From CBDDBX01 sp965225955 (GTDB lineage: Bacteria; Acidobacteriota; Aminicenantia; UBA2199): 64,000 bases of DNA. Made by a program: the position numbers and the translations under genes. Positions 43,149 through 52,039 of this stretch are shown here, one piece after another; the first letter of the stretch is position 1; every line of letters starts with the position of its first letter. The stretch lies in NCBI GenBank assembly GCA_965225955.1, contig CBDDBX010000014.1, positions 124,001 through 188,000 of the forward strand, given 5' to 3'. Below the pieces are notes generated by a model that saw only the letters and a list, made by a program, of their open reading frames with translations, ran no database searches and was not told where the DNA came from.

Positions 43149-44921
43149 ATGGAAAGAATCTCAGCCCTCATTAATGGTAGTCCTGTAGAAATTGCATTTG
43201 ACAGTGTAAGTGTACATGTATATAACGCATTTCCTGTAAAAGATAGTCTTAAATCCCGGGGATACAGATGGAATCCGGGAGATAAAAGCTGGTATACAAG
43301 ACCCGACTCTGTTGAACAGGAGCTGGAGCTCTTAAAGAATAATTTTGAGCCTGTAAAGAGCAGTAAACCGGTAACTGTACAGAATAAGGGGGAACTGGAA
43401 AAGTTTCCTGAATCCCTTACTGTTACTGATCTTCGTAATCATATAGACAATCTTCTCAGAAACAGTATCAAAGGTAGAGTATGGATCAGAGGTATTATTG
43501 CATCAGAAGTTAAGCATTATCAATGGGCATCCTATTTTGATATAAGAGATGAAGACGAGAACCGCAATATCTATTTCAGAGCTGAAGCCGGTAAGAGAGA
43601 GATGGAACAGATCAGCAGGAAGCTGAGTAGTTCCGGTGTTGCGGAGAGTATTGAAAAAGATCTTCCGGTTTTCGCACTTTTTGAAGTAAAGATTCCATTA
43701 AAAAATGTTGTTGATATAAGACTGAAAATGGTGGATATTCTACCTGAATACACTCAGTCAAAAATTAAAAATCAGAGAGATGTTACACTTGACAGACTTG
43801 CTAAAGAGGGTAAACTTGAGAACCAGAAGAGACTTGTTCTGCCAAAACTTGTCAGCAGAATAGGCTTAATAACATCAGGACAGGGAACTTCTGTTCAGGA
43901 TATTATGGCAGGACTCCATCCCTGTGAATCAAGATATGAGTTCATGTTTGCTGATGCCAGAATGGAAGGTGCCGCAGCTCCTGACAGTGTCATTAATGCT
44001 TTTAATAAACTGGAGACACATCCTGTATTCAGACCCGATGTAATTATACTTGCCAGAGGCGGTGGCAGTGAACAGTCTCTCGCAGTCTTCAATGATTACA
44101 GGATATGCGAACGTATCACCAGTGCTCGTGCGCCTGTAGTAGCAGCGATTGGTCATGAAAAAGATCTCTCTGCAGCAGAACTGTGTGCATGGTTAATGCC
44201 GGTACCTTCAACTCCATCAGGAGTGGGGAAGTTCTTTAAGGAGAGATATGTTAACCTTCAGCTGGAACTATCAGGTCTTATCGGAGAGCTTTCAAGAAAG
44301 TTTACCGAACTATGCAATAAAGAGGAGCAGACAGTAAGAAGATTAGCTGAATCTGCTGCTATGTTTGCAGGAAAGCGCATTGTTTTTGAGGAGCAGAAAC
44401 TTAAGAGTAGTCTTAAAAACCTGAGAAACCTTGAGGCAATGAAGATCCGTGAGCAGGAGAAGAGAGTCCGTGATATTTTCAGAGGCTTGTCGGGAAGGTT
44501 CGGGCTTGTATTGAGAAGAGGTCGTTCAGATCTGGAAAACCAGATAAGAAGGCTTGTTGCAGAGGGGCGTAAGCTAATTACAGATAATCAGAACAGAACT
44601 GTTAAAACTATTGGATCTCTGGACTTTGAAAAGAGACATAAAGCAATTGTGAGACTTGGAAGCGAAATAAGATACAAGGCACGTAATATAGTACAAATGG
44701 GGGAGAGAGCTCTTATTAGTAGTGGCAATGAGATAAAAATGAAAGAGAATCTGGTAAAAGCAAATGACCCTTCCAGAATTCTTAATAAAGGCTTCACCCT
44801 TATTTATGATCAGGATAACAGGGTAGTTAAATCCCTTAAAGAGTTTGAAACCAGAGAACAGTTTACAATAGCCTTTAGTGACGGTAAGGCAGAAAATTTG
44901 AAAAGGCAGGAGAAAAAATGA
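43149..44921 (+). CDS. xseA: Exodeoxyribonuclease VII large subunit with extra N-terminal domain
   Basis: Catalytic subunit of exonuclease VII, which degrades single-stranded DNA. Core features: OB-fold (TVTDLRNHIDNLLRN, then VWIRGIIASEV), catalytic domain with RIGLITSGQGTSVQDI, PDVIILARGGGSEQSL and AAIGHEKD, followed by a long helical region (about 370-540) and a C-terminal segment RILNKGFTLIYD. At 590 aa it is over 100 longer than usual because residues 1-80 form a separate domain with VKDSLKSRGYRWNPGDKSWY, resembling DUF5710-like folds. It overlaps xseB by four bases. Confidence 0.93.
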   Translation: MERISALINGSPVEIAFDSVSVHVYNAFPVKDSLKSRGYRWNPGDKSWYTRPDSVEQELELLKNNFEPVKSSKPVTVQNKGELEKFPESLTVTDLRNHIDNLLRNSIKGRVWIRGIIASEVKHYQWASYFDIRDEDENRNIYFRAEAGKREMEQISRKLSSSGVAESIEKDLPVFALFEVKIPLKNVVDIRLKMVDILPEYTQSKIKNQRDVTLDRLAKEGKLENQKRLVLPKLVSRIGLITSGQGTSVQDIMAGLHPCESRYEFMFADARMEGAAAPDSVINAFNKLETHPVFRPDVIILARGGGSEQSLAVFNDYRICERITSARAPVVAAIGHEKDLSAAELCAWLMPVPSTPSGVGKFFKERYVNLQLELSGLIGELSRKFTELCNKEEQTVRRLAESAAMFAGKRIVFEEQKLKSSLKNLRNLEAMKIREQEKRVRDIFRGLSGRFGLVLRRGRSDLENQIRRLVAEGRKLITDNQNRTVKTIGSLDFEKRHKAIVRLGSEIRYKARNIVQMGERALISSGNEIKMKENLVKANDPSRILNKGFTLIYDQDNRVVKSLKEFETREQFTIAFSDGKAENLKRQEKK

Positions 44922-45172
44922 GTGAAAAAAAGAGAAAATATGAAGAGAATTTCAGAGTACTGGAATCTATAACCGAATCTCTTAACCGTGATGAAGTAGG
45001 TATAGATGATCTTGTAGATAAAACTAAAGAGGCTCTTGGAGCTGCCAGAGAGTGTATGGATATTCTGAAAAACCAGAAAGGAGAGTTTCGTGAACTGGAA
45101 TCAGAGTTTTCAGCTCTTCTGAGTGATAATAGTGAAAATGAGAAAGATGCAGGAACAGATGACCCGTTCTAA
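44918..45172 (+). CDS. xseB: Exodeoxyribonuclease VII small subunit
   Basis: An 84-aa helical protein that decorates the XseA stalk and is needed for activity. It shows the family pattern KYEENFRVLESITESLNRDE, then IDDLVDKTKEALGAARECMD and a final helix, with an acidic C-terminus. Start ATG overlaps the xseA stop (ATGA), confirming coupled translation. It ends the plus-strand unit begun at 39762; hairpins follow. Confidence 0.93.
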   Translation: MSEKKRKYEENFRVLESITESLNRDEVGIDDLVDKTKEALGAARECMDILKNQKGEFRELESEFSALLSDNSENEKDAGTDDPF

Positions 45173-45205
45173 AAGAGTGTTAAAGGAAAATATACACTGA
45201 AAATA

Positions 45206-45290
45206 CCCGGGGATTTCAATCCGGGCAAATGGTTTGTTATATGAATGAACCTAAAGTCAGGCTGTTTTGAGACAGCCTCTTAAAGAGGCT
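45206..45290. terminator. Cluster of hairpins between convergent xseB and STVNG-repeat genes
   Basis: CCCGG/CCGGG (45206-45225), AGGCTGT/ACAGCCT (45259-45278) and AGCCTC/GAGGCT (45274-45290) lie between convergent genes. The last two share ACAGCCT and so are mutually exclusive. None has a good T tract; a role in 3'-end formation is likely but a regulated structure cannot be excluded. Confidence 0.4.
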
Positions 45291-45324
45291 ATCCCGTTGT
45301 GTATGTAATTAATTAATCAGCAGA

Positions 45325-46041
45325 TTACTCTTTTATTATTTTAACTCCCTCAGTATTTCCTTTTACTGAACTGTCATCAGAAATAATAAGATGTATTTCT
45401 CTTTCCTGTTTTCTTACAACAATGTCACCCATAATCTTTGATTTACCGGTGACATAGATCTTAAGAGGTCTTTTTCTCTTTGATGAGAAAATTCTCTTAA
45501 ACCAGTTACTACCGCTTTTACCTATATAGAGGTTCCCTTCAACTACAGATCTGTTTTTAATACGAACAACTCCGTTAACTGTACTGAGATTCCCTTCGAT
45601 AGTAGTTTCGTCTATAGTGATTGCGCCATTTACTGTTGATACTTTATTCTCAGCAACATTGCCTGTAAGAGAGATACCACCATTAACTGTTGAGATTGAT
45701 CCTGAAATTTTTGTTTTGTCACCACAGGAGATTGATCCATTAACGGTACTTATTTTACCTTCAATGCTACAACCACTGCCAACTCTGACTCTGCCATTAA
45801 CAGTACTGAGTTTGCTGGTTTTTGAATCTTTACCAACAGAAATGCTGCCATTAACTGTACTGGCTCCAGCATTCAGAATACAGTCACTTCCTATTCTTAC
45901 TGACCCGTTAACAGTTGACAGTCTCTTGTCAGATTTCTCTCCGTCTTTGAGAGATACTGAACCTAAAACTTTTGCATTGGCATAAAAGCTCATTAATGCC
46001 AGAGTAATAATAACTAATAGTAGCTTTCTGAAAATCTTCAT
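45325..46041 (-). CDS. Exported beta-helix protein with seven STVNG repeats
   Basis: A 238-aa exported protein, signal peptide MKIFRKLLLVIITLALMSFY then ANA. It consists mainly of seven copies of a repeat about 19 residues long that begins STVNG followed by a (V/I)x(I/V) strand and a Gly/charged turn, such as STVNGSVRIGSDCILNAGA. This resembles DUF4097-type and bactofilin-like beta-helix proteins, in which regular turns stack. The C-terminal part (KIYVTGKSKIMGDIVVRK) continues the strand pattern without STVNG. Start ATG 46041 follows GAGGAC; the frame is open four codons further. The function is unknown; a structural envelope role is inferred. Confidence 0.8.
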   Translation of the reverse strand: MKIFRKLLLVIITLALMSFYANAKVLGSVSLKDGEKSDKRLSTVNGSVRIGSDCILNAGASTVNGSISVGKDSKTSKLSTVNGRVRVGSGCSIEGKISTVNGSISCGDKTKISGSISTVNGGISLTGNVAENKVSTVNGAITIDETTIEGNLSTVNGVVRIKNRSVVEGNLYIGKSGSNWFKRIFSSKRKRPLKIYVTGKSKIMGDIVVRKQEREIHLIISDDSSVKGNTEGVKIIKE

Positions 46042-46079
46042 ACTGTCCTCCATTTAAAAACTATTCAACGGTTAGTGGT

Positions 46080-47849
46080 TTACGAAAGTTCCATACTTTT
46101 TCTTTTTTGCCATAATTTTATCAGCCATACTCCTCCGCATAAAGCAGAAAGTGTTGTTATTATAGCGGGAGTAGTGTTGCCGTAGAGCCAGAAGCCTGTG
46201 GTAAACAGGGTACCATAAATTGTTACAAGTCCTGAAAAAACCAGAAGAAGATCGTGAGGGAGACTCCATTTCTTCTCATCATCAGTAAACTTTTTCCATC
46301 CGGGACCTCCAGGTTTGACAAGGTGGCAGAATTTTTCAAGTACCTCTCTGTCAACGGGTTTTGTAAGGAATGTGACAATTATCCAGCCAATAGTTGTGAT
46401 AGCTACACCTGTTATAAGCTTCTGCCACTCTTCCATAGGTGCAAATCCAAATATGCCGGTGTGGAAAAATTCGAAGTATATGGCTACAAGGAATGAGATA
46501 ATCATTGCTGACAGTTCACTGGCTGCATTTATTCTCCACCAGAACCATCTTAAAAGAAACAGAAGCCCTGTTCCGGCTCCAATCTGCAGCAGAATATTAA
46601 AAGCCTGAAGTGCATTCTGAAGAAAGAGAGCTACAGTGGCAGCAAGAATCATAAGAGCCAGAATGGATAAACGTCCTACTCTTACCTGTGCTTTATTTGA
46701 AGGATTGCTGTTTATAAATCTTTTATAGAAGTCATTAACTATATATGAAGCTCCCCAGTTCAGATGAGTCGAGAGGGTGGACATAACCGCAGCTATAAGA
46801 GATGCTATTATGACTCCCAGTAATCCTGAAGGCATGAAAGTAAGCATAGCAGGGTATGCCAGGTCATCTTTGATTATTGAAGAGTCTATATGGGGGAAAG
46901 CCTGTTTCAGAGCTTCAAGATCGGGAAATATTATAAGAGATGCCAGTGCAACAATGATCCAGGGCCACGGACGTAGTGCGTAGTGAGCTATGTTGAAGAA
47001 AAGAGTAGCTCCTATGGCATTTTTCTCGTCCTTTGCAGCCAGCATTCTCTGGGCAATGTATCCACCGCCACCAGGTTCGGAACCTGGATACCAGACACTC
47101 CACCACTGTACTGCAACAGGTATTATAAATACACTTAATGCAAGAGATGTATCAGAAAAGTCAGGGAAGAGTGAGAGTTTACCTTTTACTGCTTCGTGGG
47201 TAAAAAGATTTTCCAGTCCACCAATTTCCGGCAGATTTACTGCAACAAAAGCTGCTGCAACTGCTCCGGCCATTGCTATGAGAAACTGAATGAAATCTGT
47301 AATCAAAACCCCTTTCAGGCCACCAAGCATTGAGTATATTACAACGATAGTTGAAGTAACAATTACTGTTGTCAGAGGGCTTATCTGAAGAACAACACTA
47401 CCCAGTTTAATAGCAGCCAGAGTTACTGTTGCCATTATTATAGTATTAAAAAATACTCCCAGATAGAGAGCCCTGAATCCTCTCAGGAAAGCTGCGGTTT
47501 TACCACTGTATCTTATTTCATAAAACTCTACATCAGTGAGGATCTTTGACCTTCTCCACAGTTTTGCGTAGATAAAGACTGTGGTCATACCTGTAAGAAG
47601 GAAGGCCCACCATCTCCAGTTTCCGGATATACCATCCTGTCTTACCATATCACTAACAAGGTTGGGAGTGTCTGCAGAAAAAGTAGTAGCAACCATGGAA
47701 ACCCCAAGTAACCACCAGGGCATACTTCTGCCGGACACAAAAAACTCTTCGGCATTTTTGCCGGCTTTTCTGGCAACAGCTATTCCCACTGCCAGTGAAA
47801 TTACAAAAAATATAAGTATCGACAACCAGTCTATCCATTCAAGAATCAT
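46080..47849 (-). CDS. Sodium:solute symporter (SSS family)
   Basis: A 589-aa inner-membrane Na+-coupled transporter with about 13-14 TM helices. Typical segments: EEFFVSGRSMPWWLLGVSMVA, FSADTPNLVSD (near TM1-2), YSMLGGLKGVLITDFIQF and MSTLSTHLNWGASYIVNDFY, the latter matching the family's Na+-site helix. GGAGG lies five bases before the ATG. Divergent from the GH20 hexosaminidase gene and next to nagB, deacetylase and kinase genes, it likely imports an amino sugar or GlcNAc oligomer; the solute is inferred from context. Confidence 0.9.
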   Translation of the reverse strand: MILEWIDWLSILIFFVISLAVGIAVARKAGKNAEEFFVSGRSMPWWLLGVSMVATTFSADTPNLVSDMVRQDGISGNWRWWAFLLTGMTTVFIYAKLWRRSKILTDVEFYEIRYSGKTAAFLRGFRALYLGVFFNTIIMATVTLAAIKLGSVVLQISPLTTVIVTSTIVVIYSMLGGLKGVLITDFIQFLIAMAGAVAAAFVAVNLPEIGGLENLFTHEAVKGKLSLFPDFSDTSLALSVFIIPVAVQWWSVWYPGSEPGGGGYIAQRMLAAKDEKNAIGATLFFNIAHYALRPWPWIIVALASLIIFPDLEALKQAFPHIDSSIIKDDLAYPAMLTFMPSGLLGVIIASLIAAVMSTLSTHLNWGASYIVNDFYKRFINSNPSNKAQVRVGRLSILALMILAATVALFLQNALQAFNILLQIGAGTGLLFLLRWFWWRINAASELSAMIISFLVAIYFEFFHTGIFGFAPMEEWQKLITGVAITTIGWIIVTFLTKPVDREVLEKFCHLVKPGGPGWKKFTDDEKKWSLPHDLLLVFSGLVTIYGTLFTTGFWLYGNTTPAIITTLSALCGGVWLIKLWQKRKSMELS

Positions 47850-48042
47850 GACTCCTCCAGATAGATATTTTAGTCGAAAACCCTTGTATAATCAAGGGTT
47901 TCGGTGGTTGCGACAATGTGCATATATTTTGCTCATTTGTCCATTTTAAATAAAATCTTCTTTCGTTATTGTTGAATCTGATGGGGCTGAAGCCTTATAC
48001 TTGAATTGTTGAAAATTATAGCTTTTTATACCGGAGGTGGAA

Positions 48043-50079
48043 ATGTGCAGATTACTTAAAGCAATTTTACTGACTGGTCTGATAGTCAGTGTCATGACTG
48101 TCTGTATCAGTGCTGATACCAGAATAGAAGAGGATGTTAAGCTAATGCCTTATCCTGGGGAAATCTCTTTTGACAAAGGGGTGTACCGGCTGGATGAGAC
48201 TTTTACTGTAGTTTTTAAAAAAAGTAACCAGAGACTGGAAATGTATATAGCCAGAGTTCTTAAACGGGTTTCTACAAGAACCGGTATTTTTCTGGTTAAG
48301 GGTTTTGAAGTTCAGAGAAGCAGTGGAAATAAAGCTCTTACAATTGATTATAAGAGGCGTGGTGCTCTGAAAATACGTGAAAATGAGAGTTATACTCTGA
48401 AAGTTACAGAAAATGGTATTGAGCTTAAAGCTGAAACTGATTTCGGTATTATGAGAGGACTTGAAACATTTCTGCAACTTGTAAAAGCTGACAACAGGGG
48501 AGGATATCTGCCTCTGGTTAAAATAGACGATAAGCCTCTTTATACATGGCGTGGGCTTATGATCGATTCATGCAGGCATTTTATGCCGGTAGATGTAATA
48601 AAAAGAAATTTAGATGCTATGGCTGCGGTTAAACTCAACGTTTTTCACTGGCATCTCTCAGAAGATCAGGGCTTCAGAGTTGAGTGCAGAAGCTTTCCGG
48701 GATTACATCTGAAAGGATCAGACGGGCTCTACTATACTCAGGCACAAATTAAAGATGTTATTAAGTATGCGGGAGACAGAGGAATAAGAGTTGTGCCGGA
48801 ATTTGATATTCCAGGGCACTCTACAAGCTGGTTTGTTGCCTACCCTGAGTATGCAAGTGCTCCAGGGCCATACACCATTGAGAGAAAATGGGGAGTTTTT
48901 GATCCCACTTTTGATCCAACAGAGAAGAAGACTTATAAGTTTTTCAGTAAATTTCTGAAAGAGATGACCGGGCTTTTTCCTGATGACTACTTCCATATTG
49001 GTGGAGATGAGAATAATGGTAAGCAGTGGAAGAAGAACACAAAGATTCAGGCATGGATGAAGAAGAAAGAGCTTAAGGATAAACACGATCTTCAGGCATA
49101 TTTTAATAAAAAAATTCAGAAAATTCTTAAGAAAAATGGCAAAAAGATGATTGGATGGGATGAGATTTTCAGACCTCATATTCCAAAAGATATTGTTATC
49201 CAGTCATGGAGAGGATATAAATCCCTCAGGGAGTCTGCAAAGAAAGGTTATTACGGTATTCTCTCAAATGGTTATTATATAGATCTGTGTCAGAGCACAT
49301 CTTATCACTATAATAATCATCCGGTTCCCCTGAATTCTGATTTAACAGATAAAGAGAAGGGATATATTCTTGGTGGAGAAGCAACAATGTGGGCTGAGCT
49401 TATAACAGATGAGACAATTGATTCAAGAATCTGGCCCAGAACAGCAGCTATTGCTGAGAGATTGTGGTCTCCTGCTTCAGTAAATGATGTGGATTCCATG
49501 TATAACAGAATGGACTATATCTCTGTACAGCTTGAAGAACTTGGACTGCTTCATATTAAAAATCGTGAAATGATGATGAGGCGACTGACAGGAGGCTCTT
49601 CAATAGAAGCTCTGAAGTTTCTTGTGGATATGGTAGCTCCTTTACAGGGATACAAGAGGCATTTAACAAGAAAGTTCACTTCACACTCACCCTTAAGCAG
49701 AATAGCTGATATAGCTATACCGGACCCTGCAGAAGGCAGAGCCTTTGGAAGAGCAGTAAAAAGTTTTCTTAAAGAAGGTAGTAATGATAACAGGGCGAAA
49801 CTTGTTAAAGCTCTTGAAGTTCTGAAATCCAGTCATGAAGCTCTTAAACCTCTCTTTAAGAGATCTAAACCCGTTAAAGAGGTGGAGAAACTATCTCTGT
49901 TTCTTAAAGACCTTGGGGAAACCGGTTTAAAAGCTATCAATCTTATGAAGGAAGAAGGGGATCACTCAGAGTGGAAAAAGAGTGCTCTGAAAAAGATAAA
50001 GGAAACAGAAGCTCCGGTAGCTGAAATGTATGTCTTTATTAATAAGTATATCAAAGAGCTCGTAGAAGCAGTTAAATAA
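48043..50079 (+). CDS. Beta-N-acetylhexosaminidase, glycoside hydrolase family 20
   Basis: Exported exo-hexosaminidase releasing terminal GlcNAc/GalNAc from chitin-type or glycan substrates. The 678 aa include a signal peptide (ILLTGLIVSVMTVCISA), an N-terminal GH20b domain (about 35-165) and the TIM barrel with RGLMIDSCRHFMP, NVFHWHLSEDQGF and the catalytic Asp-Glu pair in FHIGGDENNG. A helical C-terminal region of about 150 residues follows the barrel. Start ATG 48043 is five bases after GGAGG; GTG 48037 overlaps that site. It opposes the SSS symporter gene and precedes the nagB operon. Confidence 0.93.
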   Translation: MCRLLKAILLTGLIVSVMTVCISADTRIEEDVKLMPYPGEISFDKGVYRLDETFTVVFKKSNQRLEMYIARVLKRVSTRTGIFLVKGFEVQRSSGNKALTIDYKRRGALKIRENESYTLKVTENGIELKAETDFGIMRGLETFLQLVKADNRGGYLPLVKIDDKPLYTWRGLMIDSCRHFMPVDVIKRNLDAMAAVKLNVFHWHLSEDQGFRVECRSFPGLHLKGSDGLYYTQAQIKDVIKYAGDRGIRVVPEFDIPGHSTSWFVAYPEYASAPGPYTIERKWGVFDPTFDPTEKKTYKFFSKFLKEMTGLFPDDYFHIGGDENNGKQWKKNTKIQAWMKKKELKDKHDLQAYFNKKIQKILKKNGKKMIGWDEIFRPHIPKDIVIQSWRGYKSLRESAKKGYYGILSNGYYIDLCQSTSYHYNNHPVPLNSDLTDKEKGYILGGEATMWAELITDETIDSRIWPRTAAIAERLWSPASVNDVDSMYNRMDYISVQLEELGLLHIKNREMMMRRLTGGSSIEALKFLVDMVAPLQGYKRHLTRKFTSHSPLSRIADIAIPDPAEGRAFGRAVKSFLKEGSNDNRAKLVKALEVLKSSHEALKPLFKRSKPVKEVEKLSLFLKDLGETGLKAINLMKEEGDHSEWKKSALKKIKETEAPVAEMYVFINKYIKELVEAVK

Positions 50080-50403
50080 ACCAGAAAAAACAATGGGCAG
50101 CTTCAAAAGGAGCTGTCCTATAGATTAAATAGGCAATTACTAATGGACTCACACGGACTGTTACTGACTGACACAGGTTTAAGGATTCAGGAAGACAGCT
50201 AACCTGTCATTAAATCACACAGAAAACAGTGACAAACACAGACATCCACTGATGTAGATAAAAAAGAACTAAATATTTTTAACAAATTTTGATGAACTCA
50301 GGTGCAGGAAACACAAAGGTTTATTTAATCTCCTGCATGCCAGAGCGTAGCCGGGACATGTGTTAGTCTTTGATAGTCAGTGTCAGTCCGTAAATCTCTT
50401 TTT
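50080..50403. other. Intergenic region with hairpin and dispersed CACTGACTGACACAGG-type repeats
   Basis: 324 bases without a gene. After the hexosaminidase stop there is a stem GGGCAGCT/AGCTGTCC (50095-50118). Then ACGGACTG-TTACTGACTGACACAGGT (about 50153-50177) reappears in inverted, diverged form at 50363-50393 (GTCAGTGTCAGTCCGT), so the two ends could pair over 200 bases. The same family of repeats occurs at 56611-56657, 58127-58198 and 58374-58420. Confidence 0.5.
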
Positions 50404-51186
50404 TTAATGCTTCTGCCAGTCAGGTTTATTGTTATATACCCATTTATAGTAATCTTTTCTTTCAAGCAGTGAGGCAGCAGCTTCATCTACAATAACGATT
50501 GCTGACTCATGCATCTGAAGAACCGATGCCGGAACCATTGCTGTTATTGGACCTTCCACCATTTTTCTTACTGCTTCTGCTTTTTTTTCTCCAAAAGCCA
50601 TAAGAAGGCAACGGCGACTCTCCATAATAGTGCCTACTCCCATAGTTATTACGTGGCGGGGTATATCCTCTTCCTTTTCAAAGAATATAGAGTTATCTTT
50701 TATTGTTTCTCTGGTTAAAGTCTTTATTCTGGTTCTTGATGCCAGTGAAGAAGATGGCTCGTTAAACGCTATGTGACCGTCTCCGCCTATTCCCAGTATC
50801 TGGATATCAAGGCCTCCGGCTTCAGCAATTTTTCCCTCATAATCCTTACAGAAAGCCGGGATATCTTCTGTCAGACCATTTGGTATGTTTACTTTTTCCC
50901 TTCTGATATTTACATGATCAAGAAGGTTTTGCCACATAAAATAGTTATATGATGCCGGATGGTCGGGAGAAAGACCTACATATTCGTCCAGATTGAATGT
51001 TGTTACATCAGAAAAATCGAGACACTCTTCTTTATGAAGCCTGATGAGTTCTCTGTATAGTGGCAGAGGAGTACTACCTGTGGCAAGTCCTATTACAGGA
51101 TTGTTCTCTCTTCTTAAAGTTGATGCAACAATGGAGGCAGCTTTTCTGCCGGCTTCTTCCATATTTTCCAGAATAATTATTTCCAT
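50404..51186 (-). CDS. nagB: Glucosamine-6-phosphate deaminase
   Basis: Converts glucosamine 6-phosphate to fructose 6-phosphate and ammonia. The 260-aa length is typical; motifs are GLATGSTPLPLYREL (phosphate binding), FNLDEYVGLSPDHPASYNYF (catalytic Asp), GIGGDGHIAFNEPSSSLASR (catalytic His/Glu) and the Lys of RIKTLTRET. Start ATG 51186 follows GAGGAGG; the longer frame to 51261 is rejected. It is the last of a kinase-deacetylase-nagB operon with a 10-base gap to the preceding gene. Confidence 0.96.
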   Translation of the reverse strand: MEIIILENMEEAGRKAASIVASTLRRENNPVIGLATGSTPLPLYRELIRLHKEECLDFSDVTTFNLDEYVGLSPDHPASYNYFMWQNLLDHVNIRREKVNIPNGLTEDIPAFCKDYEGKIAEAGGLDIQILGIGGDGHIAFNEPSSSLASRTRIKTLTRETIKDNSIFFEKEEDIPRHVITMGVGTIMESRRCLLMAFGEKKAEAVRKMVEGPITAMVPASVLQMHESAIVIVDEAAASLLERKDYYKWVYNNKPDWQKH

Positions 51187-51196
51187 ATTTCCTCCT

Positions 51197-52039
51197 CTAC
51201 AACCTTTTATGCAGGTTTTTTCTGACACTATCTGCAAACAGTTCAATGCACTCATCAACATATGTATTTACAGAAATATAGGGATTACTGATAAGAGGAT
51301 TAAGATCCATAGCAATAATCATGTCTGTTGCTGTATCTGTTTCATGAGATTCATTGTAAGTGGCATTGGCTCTTCTTCTGCCTGAAGTTGCAAGATCGTA
51401 CCTTTTGCCACCTTCAATCTGTGAGTCAAAGACTTTGAGAAGTTCATCAGCCAGTTGATCTTCTCTTGAAACATCAAGAGCTATTCTGTACTCTTCCGGT
51501 AACCAGTCAAGGCTTCCCCAGACCTCGCATCCATATAGTACCGGCCTGCTGTTCACAGACATGCGTCTGGTAGCTTCAATTACTGCAAGTGATACCGATA
51601 CATGTGTTTTATGTCTGTCTGCAGGGCTGTGAGTATATATTACATCAGGGGAGATTTCTCTTATACTGCTGTAGATCTCATCTGTTAATTCCACATGGGC
51701 CGAGGTGTTTATTTTTCCACTGGAATAGCCCAGTTGAGATACAAAGCTGTATTTCCCTTTACTGGATGCCAGCTGCTGCTCCTCAACTCTTATTTTTTTC
51801 ATCTCTTCATTAGAAAAACCGGCATATTTCCCTTTTCTGGGACTACCTGCTCCATCGGTACACACTATGCCTCCGAATGAAGGGGCAGGCTCATCGTATC
51901 CTTTGCTTATACCGTGAAAAGCAAGGATCTCAAGATCGTCCTGATGAGCTCCTATTCCAAGATATCTGGTTGTTTCAAAAGCTTCTGTTATATCTCTTCC
52001 ATCTGGTATAAAAACTGTACTGTTACTGTTAAATGTCAT
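51197..52039 (-). CDS. PIG-L/LmbE-family N-acetylglucosamine deacetylase-like protein
   Basis: Zinc-dependent deacetylase family enzyme of 280 aa. The metal site is GIGAHQDDLEILAFHG (AHxDD motif, with Gln inserted as is common) and THSPADRHKTHVSVS, which provides the third ligand; GIVCTDGAGSPRKGKYAG is the usual following loop. Known members deacetylate GlcNAc-containing glycolipids, thiols or chitobiose. Encoded directly between a sugar kinase and nagB (ATG overlaps the kinase stop in TAATG), it most simply supplies a deacetylated, NagB-ready amino sugar phosphate in place of NagA. That step is inferred from context. Confidence 0.88.
   Translation of the reverse strand: MTFNSNSTVFIPDGRDITEAFETTRYLGIGAHQDDLEILAFHGISKGYDEPAPSFGGIVCTDGAGSPRKGKYAGFSNEEMKKIRVEEQQLASSKGKYSFVSQLGYSSGKINTSAHVELTDEIYSSIREISPDVIYTHSPADRHKTHVSVSLAVIEATRRMSVNSRPVLYGCEVWGSLDWLPEEYRIALDVSREDQLADELLKVFDSQIEGGKRYDLATSGRRRANATYNESHETDTATDMIIAMDLNPLISNPYISVNTYVDECIELFADSVRKNLHKRL

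Noticed and set aside
45617..45985. Plus-strand 122-codon open frame
   Set aside because: It is antisense to the STVNG repeats; its periodic LPLTV pattern is simply the complement of those repeats, and it has no start signal.
46254..46608. Plus-strand frames opposite the SSS symporter
   Set aside because: No ribosome binding site and no family resemblance; the symporter motifs on the minus strand explain the DNA fully.
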